Positions 6,207 through 7,370 of a stretch of DNA of 7,370 nucleotides are shown in pieces (within the stretch, counting starts at the first letter, position 1; each line of letters starts with the position of its first letter). Location: contig JAUWVE010000076.1 of the NCBI GenBank assembly GCA_030617565.1, forward strand, positions 1 to 7,370, written 5' to 3'. The stretch comes from Gammaproteobacteria bacterium. Its GTDB lineage: Bacteria > Pseudomonadota > Gammaproteobacteria > BMS3Bbin11. Both the position numbers and the translations under genes were made by a program. The notes under the pieces are model-generated. The model worked only from the letters and a program-made list of their open reading frames with translations, was not told the origin of the DNA and made no database searches.

Positions 6207-7300
6207 GATTTTTCTCCTTTCTCGAGATCATTGATCGTAACTGTTTCATGTTCTCTTGCCGCTTTCGCTTTTTTACTGCGGTTCAAAGCACCTGCAGCAA
6301 GACCAACAGCTGCGCCTGCAGCGAGCCCGACAGCTGCTGTTTTGGCAATATCAAACGTCGGCGTTGACAGGGCATTATAAAAGCCCCCCATGTCCCAGAA
6401 ATTGGGCTGTGAACATCCCAGACATCCATGACCTGATTCTACCGGCCAGCTGGTACCTTCATTCCATTTTGTAGTGGCACAGGCGTTGTAGGTTATCGGC
6501 CCCTTGCAACCGAGCTTGAACAGACACCAGCCTTTCTTCGCGCCCTCGTCATCGAAGGTCTCGGCAAATTCCCCGCGCTCATAGAATGGCCGACGGTAAC
6601 AGCGATCATGGATATTTTTACCATAAAATGCCATCGGACGACCCAGCTCATCCATTTCCGGCAGCTTGCCAAAGGTCAGGTACTGAGCCAGCACACCGGT
6701 AATAACAACCGGAATCGGTGGACAGCCCGGTACGTTGATTATGGGCTTGTCCTTGATGATGTCAGTCACCGGCACCGCACCCGTTGGATTGGGCTTTGCA
6801 TAAGGCAACCCACCGTAGGCGGCACAGGTGCCCACCGAGACGATGGCCGCAGCTCCCTTTGCCACATCTTTAAGCATGTCCAGGTTGCTCACTCCACCGA
6901 TAGTTGAATAAGCCGGGTTGCCAACCGGGATGGAGCCGTCGACAATCAACAGATACTTGCCATAGTTTTCCTGCATTGCCTCCTGCATGGCTTCATCTAC
7001 CGCGTGACCGGATGCGGCCATCAGGGTGTGATGATGATCGAGCGAGATAACATCAAAAATAAGTTTTTCTATCGTTGGCGCATGTGAGCGAGTCAAAGAC
7101 TCGGTGCAGCCCGTACACTCCTGAAATGACAGCCAGATGACCGAGGGACGCTTCGCGCTTTCCAGTGCCTCGGCGATCCTGGGCACCATTGCCGGTGACA
7201 GGGCCATCATCGAGGCAGTTGTCGCGCAGAATTTCAGAAACCCCCGTCGTGAAACGCCCTGTGACCTGAGTATATCTGCCAGTGTTCTGTCGTCAGCCAT
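6203..7300 (-). CDS. hynS: [NiFe] hydrogenase small subunit with Tat signal
   Basis: This 365-residue subunit relays electrons from the NiFe site. The Tat motif SRRGFLKF (Arg18, Arg19) and a hydrophobic stretch ending near AEA (Ala45) target it, with HynL, to the periplasm. Proximal cluster ligands are Cys62 and Cys65 (CTGCTES), Cys159 (GTCAAYGG) and Cys193 (PGCPP). Distal ligands are His231, Cys234, Cys259 and Cys265. The medial [3Fe-4S] ligands are Cys274, Cys293 and Cys296. The two extra proximal cysteines of oxygen-tolerant enzymes are glycines here (Gly64, Gly164). An Ala/Gly-rich helix (about 320-340), with the 8-residue unit AAVGLAAG repeated in tandem, then a basic patch and a charged tail, should anchor it in the membrane. 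The ATG at 7300 has AAGGGG 6 nt upstream. It is the first enzyme gene of the operon, and its stop overlaps isp1. Confidence 0.98.
   Translation of the reverse strand: MADDRTLADILRSQGVSRRGFLKFCATTASMMALSPAMVPRIAEALESAKRPSVIWLSFQECTGCTESLTRSHAPTIEKLIFDVISLDHHHTLMAASGHAVDEAMQEAMQENYGKYLLIVDGSIPVGNPAYSTIGGVSNLDMLKDVAKGAAAIVSVGTCAAYGGLPYAKPNPTGAVPVTDIIKDKPIINVPGCPPIPVVITGVLAQYLTFGKLPEMDELGRPMAFYGKNIHDRCYRRPFYERGEFAETFDDEGAKKGWCLFKLGCKGPITYNACATTKWNEGTSWPVESGHGCLGCSQPNFWDMGGFYNALSTPTFDIAKTAAVGLAAGAAVGLAAGALNRSKKAKAAREHETVTINDLEKGEKS
6295..6342 (-). repeat. Tandem 8-codon repeat in the hynS C-terminal helix
   Basis: Two consecutive 24-nt units both encode AAVGLAAG (about residues 322-337 of HynS). 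They differ at several third positions (for example GTC GGG CTC against GTT GGT CTT), so the duplication is old or the protein sequence is under selection. It extends the small-xxx-small pattern of the anchor helix. Boundaries are approximate to a few bases. Confidence 0.6.
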
Positions 7301-7315
7301 TTGAGTCCCCTTGCC

Positions 7316-7370
7316 TTAGCCGTTCTCTGTCAGTAGATCGGGTAGTGCTTTCAGTGCACTGCGCATGTCT
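7316..7370 (-). CDS. 3' end of an unidentified upstream gene
   Basis: A reading frame enters from the right edge and ends at a TAA (7318-7316), encoding DMRSALKALPDLLTENG, an amphipathic C-terminus typical of a real protein. The stop lies 15 nt before the hynS ATG, and the hynS ribosome-binding site fills the gap, so the two would be co-transcribed and the operon promoter is outside the window. Another frame on the same strand is also open across these 70 bp, so the frame choice is a judgement. Seventeen residues are too few to name the family. Confidence 0.45.
   Translation of the reverse strand, partial: DMRSALKALPDLLTENG

Overview
Every gene here reads on the minus strand, so transcription runs from high to low coordinates. 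The core is a compact operon for a membrane-bound, periplasmic uptake [NiFe] hydrogenase of the Isp (HynS-Isp1-Isp2-HynL, group 1e-like) type. The closest established layouts are in purple and colourless sulfur-oxidising Gammaproteobacteria such as Thiocapsa, Allochromatium and Acidithiobacillus. With the partial YeeE/YedE sulfur-transport gene at the left edge, a canonical FNR/ANR-type box and a moderate base composition, this suggests a chemolithotrophic or phototrophic sulfur-oxidising gammaproteobacterium or symbiont. The taxonomy is inference.

Layout in transcription order: 3' end of an unidentified gene (7316-7370); hynS, small subunit with a Tat signal (6203-7300); isp1, cytochrome b-like membrane subunit (5544-6206); isp2, HdrD-like iron-sulfur subunit (4270-5547); an unrecognised 151-residue four-cysteine protein (3808-4263); hynL, catalytic large subunit (2048-3778); hupE, nickel permease-like membrane protein (1458-2051). 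Three junctions are 4-bp start/stop overlaps (hynS/isp1, isp1/isp2, hynL/hupE) and the others are gaps of 6, 15 and 29 nt, so this is very probably one transcript. A strong intrinsic terminator lies beyond hupE at 1202-1237. Between hupE and the terminator is an inverted pair of REP-like hairpins with GTAG feet (1295-1385). Next come a UbiA/MenA-like prenyltransferase (249-1130) and, behind an apparent class II FNR-type promoter, the first 37 codons of a YeeE/YedE-family gene (1-113).

How the parts should work together: HynL and HynS are assembled in the cytoplasm, exported through the HynS Tat signal and anchored by the HynS C-terminal helix. Electrons from H2 pass through the three iron-sulfur clusters of HynS to haem in Isp1, then to Isp2, whose HdrD-like CCG domain could reduce a quinone, thiol/disulfide or sulfur-linked acceptor. 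HupE supplies nickel. The proximal-cluster ligands are the standard four cysteines, so this is not the six-cysteine oxygen-tolerant type. The least explained element is the four-cysteine protein between isp2 and hynL.
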